Positions 1 to 4,959 of a stretch of DNA of 7,138 nt are shown piece after piece. Below the pieces are notes generated by a model. It made no database searches. It was not told the DNA's origin and saw only the letters and a list, made by a program, of their open reading frames with translations. The stretch is from Thermococcaceae archaeon (lineage in GTDB: Archaea; Methanobacteriota_B; Thermococci; Thermococcales; Thermococcaceae): assembly GCA_027064745.1 (NCBI GenBank), contig JAMOPD010000354.1, positions 1 through 7,138 of the forward strand, in the 5' to 3' direction. A program made the position numbers and the translations under genes. The stretch's first letter is position 1. Each line of letters begins with the position of its first letter.

Positions 1-1
1 G

Positions 2-43
2 GACAACTTTGAAGCATTTATGAGAAAGAGACTTGGAGAGTAA
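2..43 (+). CDS. C-terminal end of an unidentified plus-strand gene (partial)
   Basis: An open frame enters from the left edge and stops at TAA (41-43). It gives 13 residues, DNFEAFMRKRLGE. The stop is followed at once by a T-rich stretch like a Thermococcales terminator, and the next gene converges on it, which fits a real gene end. The fragment is too short to name a product. It could also be chance, because any 40-bp edge leaves some open frame. Confidence 0.4.
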   Translation, partial: DNFEAFMRKRLGE

Positions 44-51
44 AACTTTGC

Positions 52-76
52 TTTTTATTTTTCTTCCTTTCCCTTC
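52..76 (+). terminator. T-rich intrinsic-type terminator
   Basis: Nine bases after the stop of the left-edge gene the plus strand becomes almost pure pyrimidine, with runs TTTTT and TTTTTT. Archaeal termination relies mainly on such U-tracts without a strong hairpin. It lies between two converging genes. On the minus strand a smaller T-rich patch (about 97-108) follows the ThiS-like gene. Confidence 0.45.
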
Positions 77-112
77 TCATTTCACTTCAAAACCTGAAAG
101 AAAAGATTAAGA

Positions 113-316
113 TCATCCACCTGAAACAACCGGAATTATTTCAATAAAGTCTCCATCTTTTATTTTTTCGTCTTCTATGACAACTTTACCATTAACTTTT
201 GCTATAGCACTTTCGGTATTAAACCCTAATATATGAAGAACATCCTTTATTGTCATGCTTTTCTGCCACTCAATTTCTCTTTCTATTCCTCTTCCTATGA
301 CCTTGACCCTGAGCAT
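113..316 (-). CDS. ThiS/MoaD-like ubiquitin-fold sulfur carrier (small archaeal modifier type)
   Basis: A 67-residue protein with the size and pattern of the beta-grasp ThiS/MoaD family. Short alternating strands lie at the N-terminus (LRVKVIG), a helix-forming TIKDVLHILG segment at about 23-32, and AIAKVNGKVV then DGDFIEIIPVVSGG at the end. The terminal Gly66-Gly67 is the family hallmark: an E1-like enzyme adenylates it, and it becomes a thiocarboxylate for sulfur transfer (tungsto/molybdopterin, thiamine or tRNA thiolation) or an isopeptide link to a target lysine. Sequence alone cannot tell which role applies. The ATG at 314-316 is preceded by purine-rich GGTGGTAGGAG, and a TATA-like TTTATAAA sits at 349-356, which would give a very short leader. 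No E1 or cofactor gene is visible nearby. Confidence 0.85.
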   Translation of the reverse strand: MLRVKVIGRGIEREIEWQKSMTIKDVLHILGFNTESAIAKVNGKVVIEDEKIKDGDFIEIIPVVSGG

Positions 317-348
317 CTCCTACCACCAGGAGCATGTCCTTCCACTAG

Positions 349-356
349 TTTATAAA
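349..356 (-). promoter_or_regulatory. TATA box of the ThiS/MoaD-like gene
   Basis: TTTATAAA on the minus strand. Its centre lies about 26 bases upstream of position 326, so transcription would start roughly 10 nt before the ATG at 316. The gene therefore has its own promoter even though it lies downstream of the tRNA pair on the same strand. Confidence 0.5.
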
Positions 357-383
357 CCTCACTGGCTGGTCACTTTTGAAATC

Positions 384-445
384 AAAAAACTTTGCCCCGC
401 TTACTGGGCAGGAAGCTTTTGGAGAAGTTTGACCAAAACTAAAAA
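384..445 (-). terminator. Two T-runs downstream of the tRNA pair
   Basis: Reading along the minus strand after tRNA-Cys, there is a five-T run at 441-445 and a six-T run at 384-389. Both would act as U-tract terminators for the tRNA transcript before the ThiS promoter. No strong hairpin is visible; only a weak GCCC/GGGC pairing lies between them. Confidence 0.35.
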
Positions 446-477
446 GGCACGTAATCCTCCACCAGCAAGGGCTGTTA

Positions 478-552
478 TGGAGCCGGGAGGGGGATTTGAA
501 CCCCCGTAAAGCGGATCTGCAGTCCACCGCCTCACCTCTAGGCTATCCCGGC
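478..552 (-). tRNA. tRNA-Cys (anticodon GCA)
   Basis: Read on the minus strand, the full cloverleaf can be drawn. The acceptor GCCGGGA pairs with TCCCGGC. The D arm is closed by GCC/GGC. The anticodon stem GTGGA/TCCGC carries loop CTGCAGA with GCA at positions 34-36. The T arm is GGGGG-TTCAAAT-CCCCC. The discriminator base is U, as expected for tRNA-Cys. CCA follows directly in the DNA (478-480), so the 3' end is gene-encoded. No intron interrupts the anticodon loop. It lies 7 bp after tRNA-Ser in the same direction and has no promoter of its own, so the two are very likely cut from one precursor. Confidence 0.97.
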
Positions 553-559
553 ACAGAAA

Positions 560-645
560 TGGCGCCGCGGAGGGGATTTGAACCCCTGTGGCCAGCGGCC
601 ACCGGCTTAGCAGGCCGGCGCCCTACCAGGCTAGGCTACCGCGGC
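560..645 (-). tRNA. tRNA-Ser (anticodon GCU)
   Basis: On the minus strand the acceptor is GCCGCGG/CCGCGGC. The D arm uses GCC/GGC. The anticodon stem CCGGC/GCCGG encloses loop CTGCTAA with anticodon GCU, reading AGC/AGU serine codons. A long variable arm (TGGCC-GCT-GGCCA) marks it as a class II tRNA and the T arm is AGGGG-TTCAAAT-CCCCT. The discriminator is G, as expected for serine, and CCA is encoded (560-562). It is the promoter-proximal member of the tRNA pair. Confidence 0.97.
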
Positions 646-675
646 ACTCGGCAGTTTATTATGAGCGGAGATGGG

Positions 676-690
676 TATTTAAATCTTGCG
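676..690 (-). promoter_or_regulatory. Promoter (BRE + TATA) of the tRNA-Ser/tRNA-Cys pair
   Basis: On the minus strand a purine-rich CGCAAGA precedes ATTTAAATA (676-684). The TATA centre lies about 35 bases from the tRNA-Ser 5' end, which would put the start site about 9 nt upstream of the mature 5' end and leave a short leader for RNase P. The candidate miniature element begins less than 20 bp upstream of this promoter. Confidence 0.6.
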
Positions 691-692
691 GA

Positions 693-785
693 GGAGCTTT
701 TGATACTGTCAGGATAATTAACAGCCCGCATACTGAATTTATTCTCAAGCGCTCTCACAGGTTATCCTAACAGTATGGAGCTTTT
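693..785. mobile_element. Candidate 74-bp miniature inverted-repeat element with 9-bp target duplication
   Basis: ATACTGTCAGGATAA (703-717) and TTATCCTAACAGTAT (762-776) are inverted copies over 15 bp with one mismatch. Directly outside them the 9-bp word GGAGCTTTT occurs twice in direct orientation, at 693-701 and at 777-785. This is the arrangement left by transposition: target duplication, terminal inverted repeats and a short non-coding core of 44 bp. The core has no open frame, so any movement would need a transposase from elsewhere. It fills most of the space between the tRNA promoter and nre. Alternatives are a chance hairpin or a binding site for a dimeric regulator, but neither explains the flanking direct repeat. 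One base (702) separates the left duplication from the left repeat. Confidence 0.55.
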
Positions 786-807
786 TACTTAGTTCTATTC
801 TGGTCAA

Positions 808-819
808 TAATAATAAATA
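808..819 (+). promoter_or_regulatory. A/T-rich TATA-like element upstream of nre
   Basis: TAATAATAAATA sits 12-24 bases before the first ATG. A TATA box centred near 815 would start transcription at about 840-844, which fits a leaderless message from the second ATG (844) better than from the first (832). No Shine-Dalgarno sequence precedes either ATG. Confidence 0.35.
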
Positions 820-831
820 CCTCTGCATACT

Positions 832-2079
832 ATGGTACAATTGATGACCCAACTCTTCAACTCAAAGCTCTGTGCCCTCTGTAAGGGTAGAAAGCTCCTG
901 TGTGGCAGGCCAACTTGCCCGATCCTTGAGCGGTTTAGGGTAGCCAAGAGCATCGAGTCAAAGCTAAACAAGAGAGAAATTTTTGGCTCTTCACCCCCGA
1001 GTATTTTTGTTGGTGAATATGGCTATCCTAAAGTCAGAATCGGCCCGCTGGTTCCTCCCATTGAAGGAAACACCTCAAGTCTTGATAGTCCGCTAAAATG
1101 GGAAGATAAAAGCATAAAGGACATCCTATACTACCGTTCTCTCCTTGTTATGGGCGAAATGAGAGCTGATGTGCATGTAAGAAGGAGCGGGAGAATTCTG
1201 AGTGAGGTTCAGGAACTGGCCATGTCAGTGAAACCAGTGGACAGCGAGATCCTTCTTAAGAGGAAGCCCGTTCTGAAAGTTCTTCCCAGCGAGTTCGCCC
1301 CGCCGCTCGGTCCGAAGGCAGAACTCCTTGATTTTGAACTCACGGAGAATCCGCGGATACCGAGAAGAGCGGACTATGTCGTCAGTGATGAGCTGAAGGC
1401 CGAGCAGGCAATAATGCGCCTCTACAACTGGGGTTTTGATGAGTACTACATAATTCGCCTTCTTTCAGCTGGGCTCCTTGGCCTTAACAGGAAGCTTGTC
1501 CCGACAAGGTGGAGCATAACGGCGGTTCAGGATACGATAGGCAAAAACCTCAGGAAAGAGATTCTTACATACCCTGAAATCAGTGATTATGAGGTATATT
1601 TCCATGAGTTTCTTAGTAACCGCTATGGAGTGATTCTAATGCCAGAGAGCTATGCCTTTGAGCTACTTGAGGTCTGGCTCAAAGGCTCACTCTTTGGAAG
1701 CAAAGAGCCGCAGGTAATCCATGATTATGAGGACTTCAGGGGTATTAAGGGCTATGCCACCGAGACGACCGGGGCTTACTATGCTGCCCGTCTGAGCGTT
1801 CTTGAAACCCTCAGAACAAGAAGGAGAAGTGCGAGAGCACTGGTGTTCAGAGAGGTTACGCCGAAATACTACGCCCCCGTTGGTGTGTGGCAAATTCGTT
1901 TGGGGGTTAAAAAAGCCATGAAAAACCCAGTTGGAAGATTCAGCACCCTTGAAGAGGCTTTGAATTCTGTCAGACAGTTCCTTGAGCATCCATTTGAGCG
2001 CTATCTTGAAAAAAGCTGGCTCCTGAGGCTGAGGAAGCAGAGAACTCTTGATGACTTTTTAAATATCTCCCGGCATTAA
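832..2079 (+). CDS. nreA: Nre-family DNA repair protein (PCNA-binding)
   Basis: A 415-residue protein recognised as the archaeal Nre family. Near the N-terminus lies a zinc-cluster pattern C14-x2-C17-x6-C24-x4-C29 within the conserved stretch KLCALCKGRKLLCGRPTCP. At the extreme C-terminus Q403-x2-L406-x2-F409-L410 is a PIP motif, expected to dock the protein onto the PCNA sliding clamp. In Haloferax volcanii NreA acts in repair of mitomycin-type cross-links and needs its PIP motif; the biochemical activity is unknown, and this role is transferred by family membership. Other conserved-looking blocks are KVRIGPLVPP (residues about 66-75) and ALVFREVTPKYY (about 338-349). The start is uncertain: ATG 832 gives 415 residues and ATG 844 gives 411, and neither has a ribosome binding site. 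The phosphodiesterase gene follows in the same direction after 31 bp. Confidence 0.9.
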   Translation: MVQLMTQLFNSKLCALCKGRKLLCGRPTCPILERFRVAKSIESKLNKREIFGSSPPSIFVGEYGYPKVRIGPLVPPIEGNTSSLDSPLKWEDKSIKDILYYRSLLVMGEMRADVHVRRSGRILSEVQELAMSVKPVDSEILLKRKPVLKVLPSEFAPPLGPKAELLDFELTENPRIPRRADYVVSDELKAEQAIMRLYNWGFDEYYIIRLLSAGLLGLNRKLVPTRWSITAVQDTIGKNLRKEILTYPEISDYEVYFHEFLSNRYGVILMPESYAFELLEVWLKGSLFGSKEPQVIHDYEDFRGIKGYATETTGAYYAARLSVLETLRTRRRSARALVFREVTPKYYAPVGVWQIRLGVKKAMKNPVGRFSTLEEALNSVRQFLEHPFERYLEKSWLLRLRKQRTLDDFLNISRH

Positions 2080-2090
2080 CTTTTTTAATT
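2055..2090 (+). promoter_or_regulatory. TATA-like / T-tract region between nre and the phosphodiesterase gene
   Basis: TTTTTAAATATC (2055-2066, inside the last nre codons) resembles a TATA box that would start transcription about 20 nt before the ATG at 2111. A second T-run, TTTTTT (2081-2086), follows the nre stop and could end the nre transcript or act as a TATA for a leaderless start. The stretch just before ATG 2111 is pyrimidine-rich (CTCTCC...CTCCCCC) and has no Shine-Dalgarno match. Confidence 0.35.
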
Positions 2091-2110
2091 CTCTCCACTT
2101 ATTCTCCCCC

Positions 2111-3235
2111 ATGAGAAAAAAGCTTGCCCTGATAAGTCTCGATGGCTGTGGAGTTTACAACCTTCCGCACATGCCATTCCTCAAATCTCTCATTGATGAT
2201 GGAGCCTTTGCTGTAGTTGATTCTATATTTCCCACGCTCACCGATTTGGTGCATACTAGTGTCATGACTGGCGTTTATCCAAAGGATCATGGGGTTGTTG
2301 AAAACGGTTATTATGACCGTCTGACCGATAAAAAGGTTAATTTCTATGATTATGAAGTTGCCTTTAATCCTCACAAAGTAATAAAAGCTCCAACGTTCAT
2401 TGATATCCTTCGCTCCAGAGGTGTTAGAAGTGCCAGTGTTTCTGGCTATACCATGCCACCATTCAGCGGGACAGATGTTAGGATATTTCCCCCCTTCTTC
2501 AGTGATGACAAACTCTACCGACAACATGGGAGGGACTGGCGTAAGGATGTATGGGTTGGAAACTCGGCTCTCTACCTTTATGAGGAATGTCGGCCTGAGC
2601 TTTTGCTGGTGCATTTTGCATCGATTGATGGAATGCAGCATGAGTACGGCCCTCTAAGTGAAGGTGCCCTCAAAGCTGTTGAAACCGTAGATTCCATGCT
2701 TGAAAAACTGTGGGAGAAATTAAAGGATGAATACGCTTTTATTATCTTCGCTGACCACGGACAGGAAGAGGTTCATACATGGGTGAATCTGAAGGTTTAT
2801 CTGAGAAAGCACGGCATAGAGACGCTCCGTGTATCCTCTGGTGGTGGGGTTCATGTTTATATGCATGAGCCAAATCGGGTTGAAGAGGCTTTTGAAATAC
2901 TAAGAAAAGCACCCGGAGTTAAATATGTTTTTTTCAGAGAAGATTTGCTCCATTTAAACACGCCGAATAGTGGGGAGCTTATAGTTTCAGCAAAGCCTGG
3001 TTACTGGTTCTGTTCCCACAGGATGTGCAAGGGAATAAAAGGTGTCAGTTACTGGGTTAAGGGGATGCACGGCTCGATGAACGAGCCAGTAATTAAGGTA
3101 CCCTTAATACTGTGGGGGTTTGAGAGGGTTGAGCTTGAGAATCCATCGCTTATGGACATCGCGCCGACGGTTCTGGAGTTCTTTGGAGTGGAGAAGCCGG
3201 AAAACATGGTGGGGAAGAGTTTGGTAAAAGGTTGA
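2111..3235 (+). CDS. Type I phosphodiesterase / nucleotide pyrophosphatase family enzyme (alkaline phosphatase superfamily)
   Basis: A 374-residue protein with the complete two-metal site of the alkaline phosphatase superfamily, NPP branch. Asp11 lies in ISLDGCG. FPTLT provides nucleophile Thr44, followed 21 residues later by Asn65 in VVENGYYD; the same spacing and roles hold in nucleotide pyrophosphatases. Asp173 and His177 are in SIDGMQHEYGP, Asp215-His216 in FADHGQE and His320 in KGMHGSMNE. It should hydrolyse a phosphodiester or pyrophosphate through a covalent Thr intermediate with two divalent metals, probably zinc. The substrate cannot be read from the sequence. No signal peptide or membrane segment is evident, so it is probably cytoplasmic. 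Translation probably starts without a Shine-Dalgarno site. Its stop lies only 8 bp from the stop of the converging membrane-protein gene. Confidence 0.88.
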   Translation: MRKKLALISLDGCGVYNLPHMPFLKSLIDDGAFAVVDSIFPTLTDLVHTSVMTGVYPKDHGVVENGYYDRLTDKKVNFYDYEVAFNPHKVIKAPTFIDILRSRGVRSASVSGYTMPPFSGTDVRIFPPFFSDDKLYRQHGRDWRKDVWVGNSALYLYEECRPELLLVHFASIDGMQHEYGPLSEGALKAVETVDSMLEKLWEKLKDEYAFIIFADHGQEEVHTWVNLKVYLRKHGIETLRVSSGGGVHVYMHEPNRVEEAFEILRKAPGVKYVFFREDLLHLNTPNSGELIVSAKPGYWFCSHRMCKGIKGVSYWVKGMHGSMNEPVIKVPLILWGFERVELENPSLMDIAPTVLEFFGVEKPENMVGKSLVKG

Positions 3236-3243
3236 GGAAAATT

Positions 3244-3609
3244 TCAGTCTTCTTTGGCTTTCTTCATACCGATTTCAACACCTTTGGCGATGGCCTCTTT
3301 GAGGATGATTTGCTCGGACATGGTTTTGTATTTTCGCCATTTAATGAGAAAGTCAAATCCAAACAGTATTGATGCCAATGCCATCAACCATCCAAATAAC
3401 CCTGCTCCTATGACTGCCGAAATGGAAGCCAGGGGTTGAGCAATGAAGAACGCCAAGATCATGCCGGTTAACGCATTGTTGGATGCCTTTTGGAGCTCTG
3501 CAAGATTCTCTTCGTTCCGAGGTCTAAGTGAATCTTACAACATTATCAAACCAATAAGCACAGTTAGAGAAGCCAATACAAGTATGGTTGCTATAGCTTG
3601 GGAATCCAT
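3244..3609 (-). pseudogene. Small membrane protein, copy 1, interrupted by an in-frame TAA
   Basis: Starting at ATG 3607-3609, which has a good ribosome binding site (GGGAGAAGGGAA), the frame reads 24 codons of a hydrophobic segment (ATILVLASLTVLIGLIML), meets TAA at 3535-3537, then continues open in the same frame to TGA at 3244. Ignoring the stop gives a 121-codon gene: membrane segment 1 (about 6-24), a charged stretch (RPRNEENLAELQK), a longer hydrophobic region (about 50-88) and a basic tail ending EAIAKGVEIGMKKAKED. The tail is nearly the same as in the second copy at 4644-4959. The downstream open part (3244-3462, 72 residues) has an ATG but no ribosome binding site. I do not recognise the family and assign no function. 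Recoding of TAA is unlikely; a nonsense mutation is the simplest reading. Confidence 0.65.
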
Positions 3610-3621
3610 TTCCCTTCTCCC
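3610..3621 (-). promoter_or_regulatory. Ribosome binding site fixing the start of membrane-protein copy 1
   Basis: GGGAGAAGGGAA lies directly before ATG 3609. The second paralog has AGGAGAAAGGAA at the same place (4960-4971), and the similarity continues for about 12 more bases upstream (GGGTATAAT on the plus strand). This conserved leader shows that translation of both genes began here and not at internal ATGs. Confidence 0.6.
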
Positions 3622-3646
3622 AAAGGGTATAATGTCTGACGAAGAA

Positions 3647-3656
3647 GTTAAATATT
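3647..3656. promoter_or_regulatory. TATA-like element, possibly divergent
   Basis: GTTAAATATT on the plus strand, AATATTTAAC on the minus strand. On the minus strand it would start transcription near 3626, giving a leader of about 16 nt that contains the ribosome binding site of membrane-protein copy 1. On the plus strand it would start near 3678, just before the relic antitoxin. The near-symmetry allows either or both uses. Confidence 0.4.
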
Positions 3657-3692
3657 GGGAAGACAAACCTTTCACCGGTGTGTACGGAAAGC

Positions 3693-3839
3693 GTGGAATA
3701 CATTTACGACGAGTATGGGAAGGTTAAGGATGTTATAATTCCTCCAGAACTTTAGGGGGTTGAGCCGTCAAAGTACAGGGGGAAAGACCTTGAGAAGAGC
3801 CTCAGGGAGCTGAGGGAAGAATGGGAGAGGGATTTTTGA
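3693..3839 (+). pseudogene. Relic antitoxin (VapB-like) with an in-frame TAG
   Basis: From a possible GTG start at 3693 (or GTG 3678) the plus strand reads VEYIYDEYGKVKDVIIPPEL, then TAG (3753-3755), then a charged helical stretch (GVEPSKYRGKDLEKS, then LRELREEWERDF) to TGA at 3837-3839. An N-terminal YDEYG-K-V-IP segment and a Glu/Arg-rich C-terminus of about 50 residues fit the small antitoxins that precede PIN toxins in Thermococcales. Trp is common after P-x-E-L in such proteins, so TAG probably arose from TGG by one change; this is from memory. Its end overlaps the start of a PIN-toxin fragment, the usual antitoxin-toxin coupling. It is not expected to give a full protein. Confidence 0.55.
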
Positions 3840-3871
3840 TTGATACCAACGTTTTTATTCGTGGGCAAGTT
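3821..3871 (+). pseudogene. Truncated PIN-domain toxin (VapC-like), N-terminus only
   Basis: ATG 3821, inside the end of the relic antitoxin, opens a frame reading MGEGFLIDTNVFIRGQV, then TAG at 3872. The block FLIDTNVFI is the first strand of a PIN domain with the catalytic Asp and the following Asn. All the rest (normally over 100 residues) is missing. The frame breaks off exactly where the 3' end of the opposing complete vapC begins (stop 3871-3873). I looked for the lost C-terminal part beyond the complete pair (4476-4643) and did not find it, so the loss is probably a deletion or replacement and not a simple insertion. Confidence 0.6.
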
Positions 3872-4236
3872 TAGAATATTCTTTTCACATCAACCTTGTC
3901 GAAATCTCTGTCGTTTGATAAAATTGTTGTTATTCCATGAGCTTTCATCGTTACATAATGGATGGCGTCATCGAAATCAAGCTTTTTGCATTTTTCGGCG
4001 TTTCTGAGAATTTCCGCAGTTAGAGGGACTACTTCGATACCCAAGTCTGAAAGTATATCTCCGATACTGAACTTTGCTTTCTGCCTTCGAAACAGGATGT
4101 AGAGTTGCCATACTGTGAGTGCCGAAGTAATCAGGTCCCCGCTGTATTTCTCCAGCAGTTCCTCTGCACGTTCTCCAAACTCCTCGCTGGCGGTGAGAAA
4201 ATAATAGATAACGTTCACGTCAATATAGACCTTCAC
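3871..4236 (-). CDS. vapC: PIN-domain toxin of a VapBC pair (predicted RNase)
   Basis: A 121-residue protein, typical for VapC. The PIN core is visible: Asp6 in YIDVNV, Asp89/Asp90 in FDDAIHY, and Asp109 with Asp111 in SNDRDF. These residues normally hold Mg2+ or Mn2+ for cleaving RNA, often tRNA or rRNA. The conserved glutamate after TS-x4 in the second motif seems to be replaced: the segment is TSALTVWQLYIL, with Gln44 where Glu is usual. The protein may be a PIN variant or have reduced activity. Its ATG overlaps the stop of the upstream antitoxin gene by 4 nt (ATGA), so the two are translationally coupled. The 3' end abuts the relic toxin on the opposite strand. Confidence 0.85.
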   Translation of the reverse strand: MKVYIDVNVIYYFLTASEEFGERAEELLEKYSGDLITSALTVWQLYILFRRQKAKFSIGDILSDLGIEVVPLTAEILRNAEKCKKLDFDDAIHYVTMKAHGITTILSNDRDFDKVDVKRIF

Positions 4237-4475
4237 AGTTCATCCCTCAGGAGTTTTTCTGTTTTCTCTTCAATCAGTTTGTCCAGTTCTTCCGCGCTCA
4301 GGTTTTCTCCCTTGAATATCCCATAGTATTTCATGATTCTTTTGCGGATTGGAATGAGGACTATTTCATCACCTCTCTCCTCGATGTAGAAAGACCCGGT
4401 CCCGAATTTTTTCCTGAGAGATGCAGGTAGGTATATCCTTCCATTTTTATCAACTTTAACAATTTCGACTATCAT
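4233..4475 (-). CDS. vapB: AbrB/SpoVT-type antitoxin of the VapBC pair
   Basis: An 80-residue protein. Residues about 5-40 form a swapped-hairpin AbrB DNA-binding domain (VKVDKNGRIYLPASLRKKFG, then FYIEERGDEIVLIP). The charged helical C-terminus (SAEELDKLIEEKTEKLLRDEL, about 60-80) is the usual toxin-binding part. It should neutralise the adjacent PIN toxin and, as a complex, bind its own promoter. The ATG at 4473-4475 has no Shine-Dalgarno sequence (preceding bases AATAAACTACC), and a TATA-like box at 4496-4507 would start transcription at about the ATG, so the message is probably leaderless. The coupled toxin starts within its stop codon. Confidence 0.85.
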   Translation of the reverse strand: MIVEIVKVDKNGRIYLPASLRKKFGTGSFYIEERGDEIVLIPIRKRIMKYYGIFKGENLSAEELDKLIEEKTEKLLRDEL

Positions 4476-4495
4476 GGTAGTTTATTAAATTTTGG

Positions 4496-4507
4496 AAAAT
4501 AAATAGT
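4496..4507 (-). promoter_or_regulatory. TATA box of the vapBC operon
   Basis: ACTATTTATTTT on the minus strand, centred about 26 bases from position 4475, the first base of vapB. This predicts a leaderless vapB message. A second A/T block (AAAATTTAATAAA, 4481-4493) lies too close to the start codon to serve as TATA; it could be part of an operator for the antitoxin. Confidence 0.4.
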
Positions 4508-4643
4508 TTTCGGTAAGTAGTTACACTTCAAACCTCAGGAAAGGAGTTTCATAGGCATTCTCTTACTTCGTTTGCCATAATTGGGGTGATGTATTTCCTT
4601 GGCTATTGAACTAAGTAACTCCCTCTGATCTCAATGAGAAGGG
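4508..4643. other. Intergenic stretch without a recognised gene
   Basis: These 136 bp lie between the vapBC promoter and the 3' end of membrane-protein copy 2. All six frames are short and show no PIN, AbrB or membrane-protein remnant that I can recognise. A box C/D-like pattern at 4586-4628 was considered and rejected. Confidence 0.4.
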
Positions 4644-4959
4644 TTAGCCTTCCTTCGCCTTCTTCATGCCGATTTCGACACCCTTAACGATGGCTTCTTG
4701 AAGGAGTTGTTGGCTTTTGAAAAACCGGTATCTTCTATATGCGAGAATTCCAATTACCAACGCCATAAATGCGGCAAAGCTATCTATAATCGCTAAATAT
4801 GGGCTTTCGGACAGAAAATATGCTATCGGGTTAAATAGAAACCCTAGGTCCCAAATGCCCAAGAAACTCTTGCATATTTCTTCTGAATCTTTTAAGGACT
4901 CCCTAAAATACTGCCCTTTTTCCGCTGAACATCCCAGATGCCAATAAATACATAAACAT
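4644..4959 (-). pseudogene. Small membrane protein, copy 2, with a +1 frameshift near its start
   Basis: ATG 4957-4959 follows the conserved site AGGAGAAAGGAA and opens MFMYLLASGMFSGK, but that frame stops at TAG 4903-4905. The rest of the gene continues one base over: YFRESLKDSEEICKSFLG, hydrophobic segments around FNPIAYFL and IIDSFAAFMALVIGILAY, then a basic tail ending EAIVKGVEIGMKKAKEG, nearly the same as copy 1. Removing one base, for example in the A5 run at 4917-4921, would join the parts into about 105 codons. A sequencing error in that run is possible. The frame of the C-terminal part is open far upstream into rps7, but it has no plausible start there and that part is antisense-free overlap. 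Function unknown. It lies 79 bp downstream of rps7 on the same strand. Confidence 0.6.

Noticed and set aside
478..645. tRNA genes as an integration site for a mobile element.
   Set aside because: No integrase gene, no partial tRNA copy and no foreign-looking gene lies next to the pair. The candidate miniature element is upstream of the promoter, not within a tRNA.
1687..1989. Minus-strand open frame of 100 codons inside nre.
   Set aside because: It is a shadow of the well-supported Nre coding frame and has no motif of its own.
2099..2641. Long minus-strand open frame opposite the phosphodiesterase gene.
   Set aside because: It is antisense to a gene with a full set of catalytic motifs, its translation has no recognisable domain, and no promoter or ribosome binding site supports it.
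3535..3537. Programmed recoding of the TAA in membrane-protein copy 1.
   Set aside because: Known archaeal recoding uses UGA (selenocysteine) or UAG (pyrrolysine), not UAA, and the paralog is also damaged. A nonsense mutation is simpler.
3443..3727. Plus-strand open frame of 94 codons over the region 3443-3727.
   Set aside because: It runs antisense to membrane-protein copy 1 and then out of frame through the relic antitoxin. Both alternative frames show family-level similarity or motifs, and this one does not.
4586..4628. Box C/D guide RNA candidate: GTGATGT at 4586-4592 and CTGA at 4625-4628, with pairing flanks.
   Set aside because: No good internal C' box exists, the D' would be TTGA, and the second guide space is too short. 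The terminal pairing also uses the first base of box C, which does not fit a proper kink-turn.
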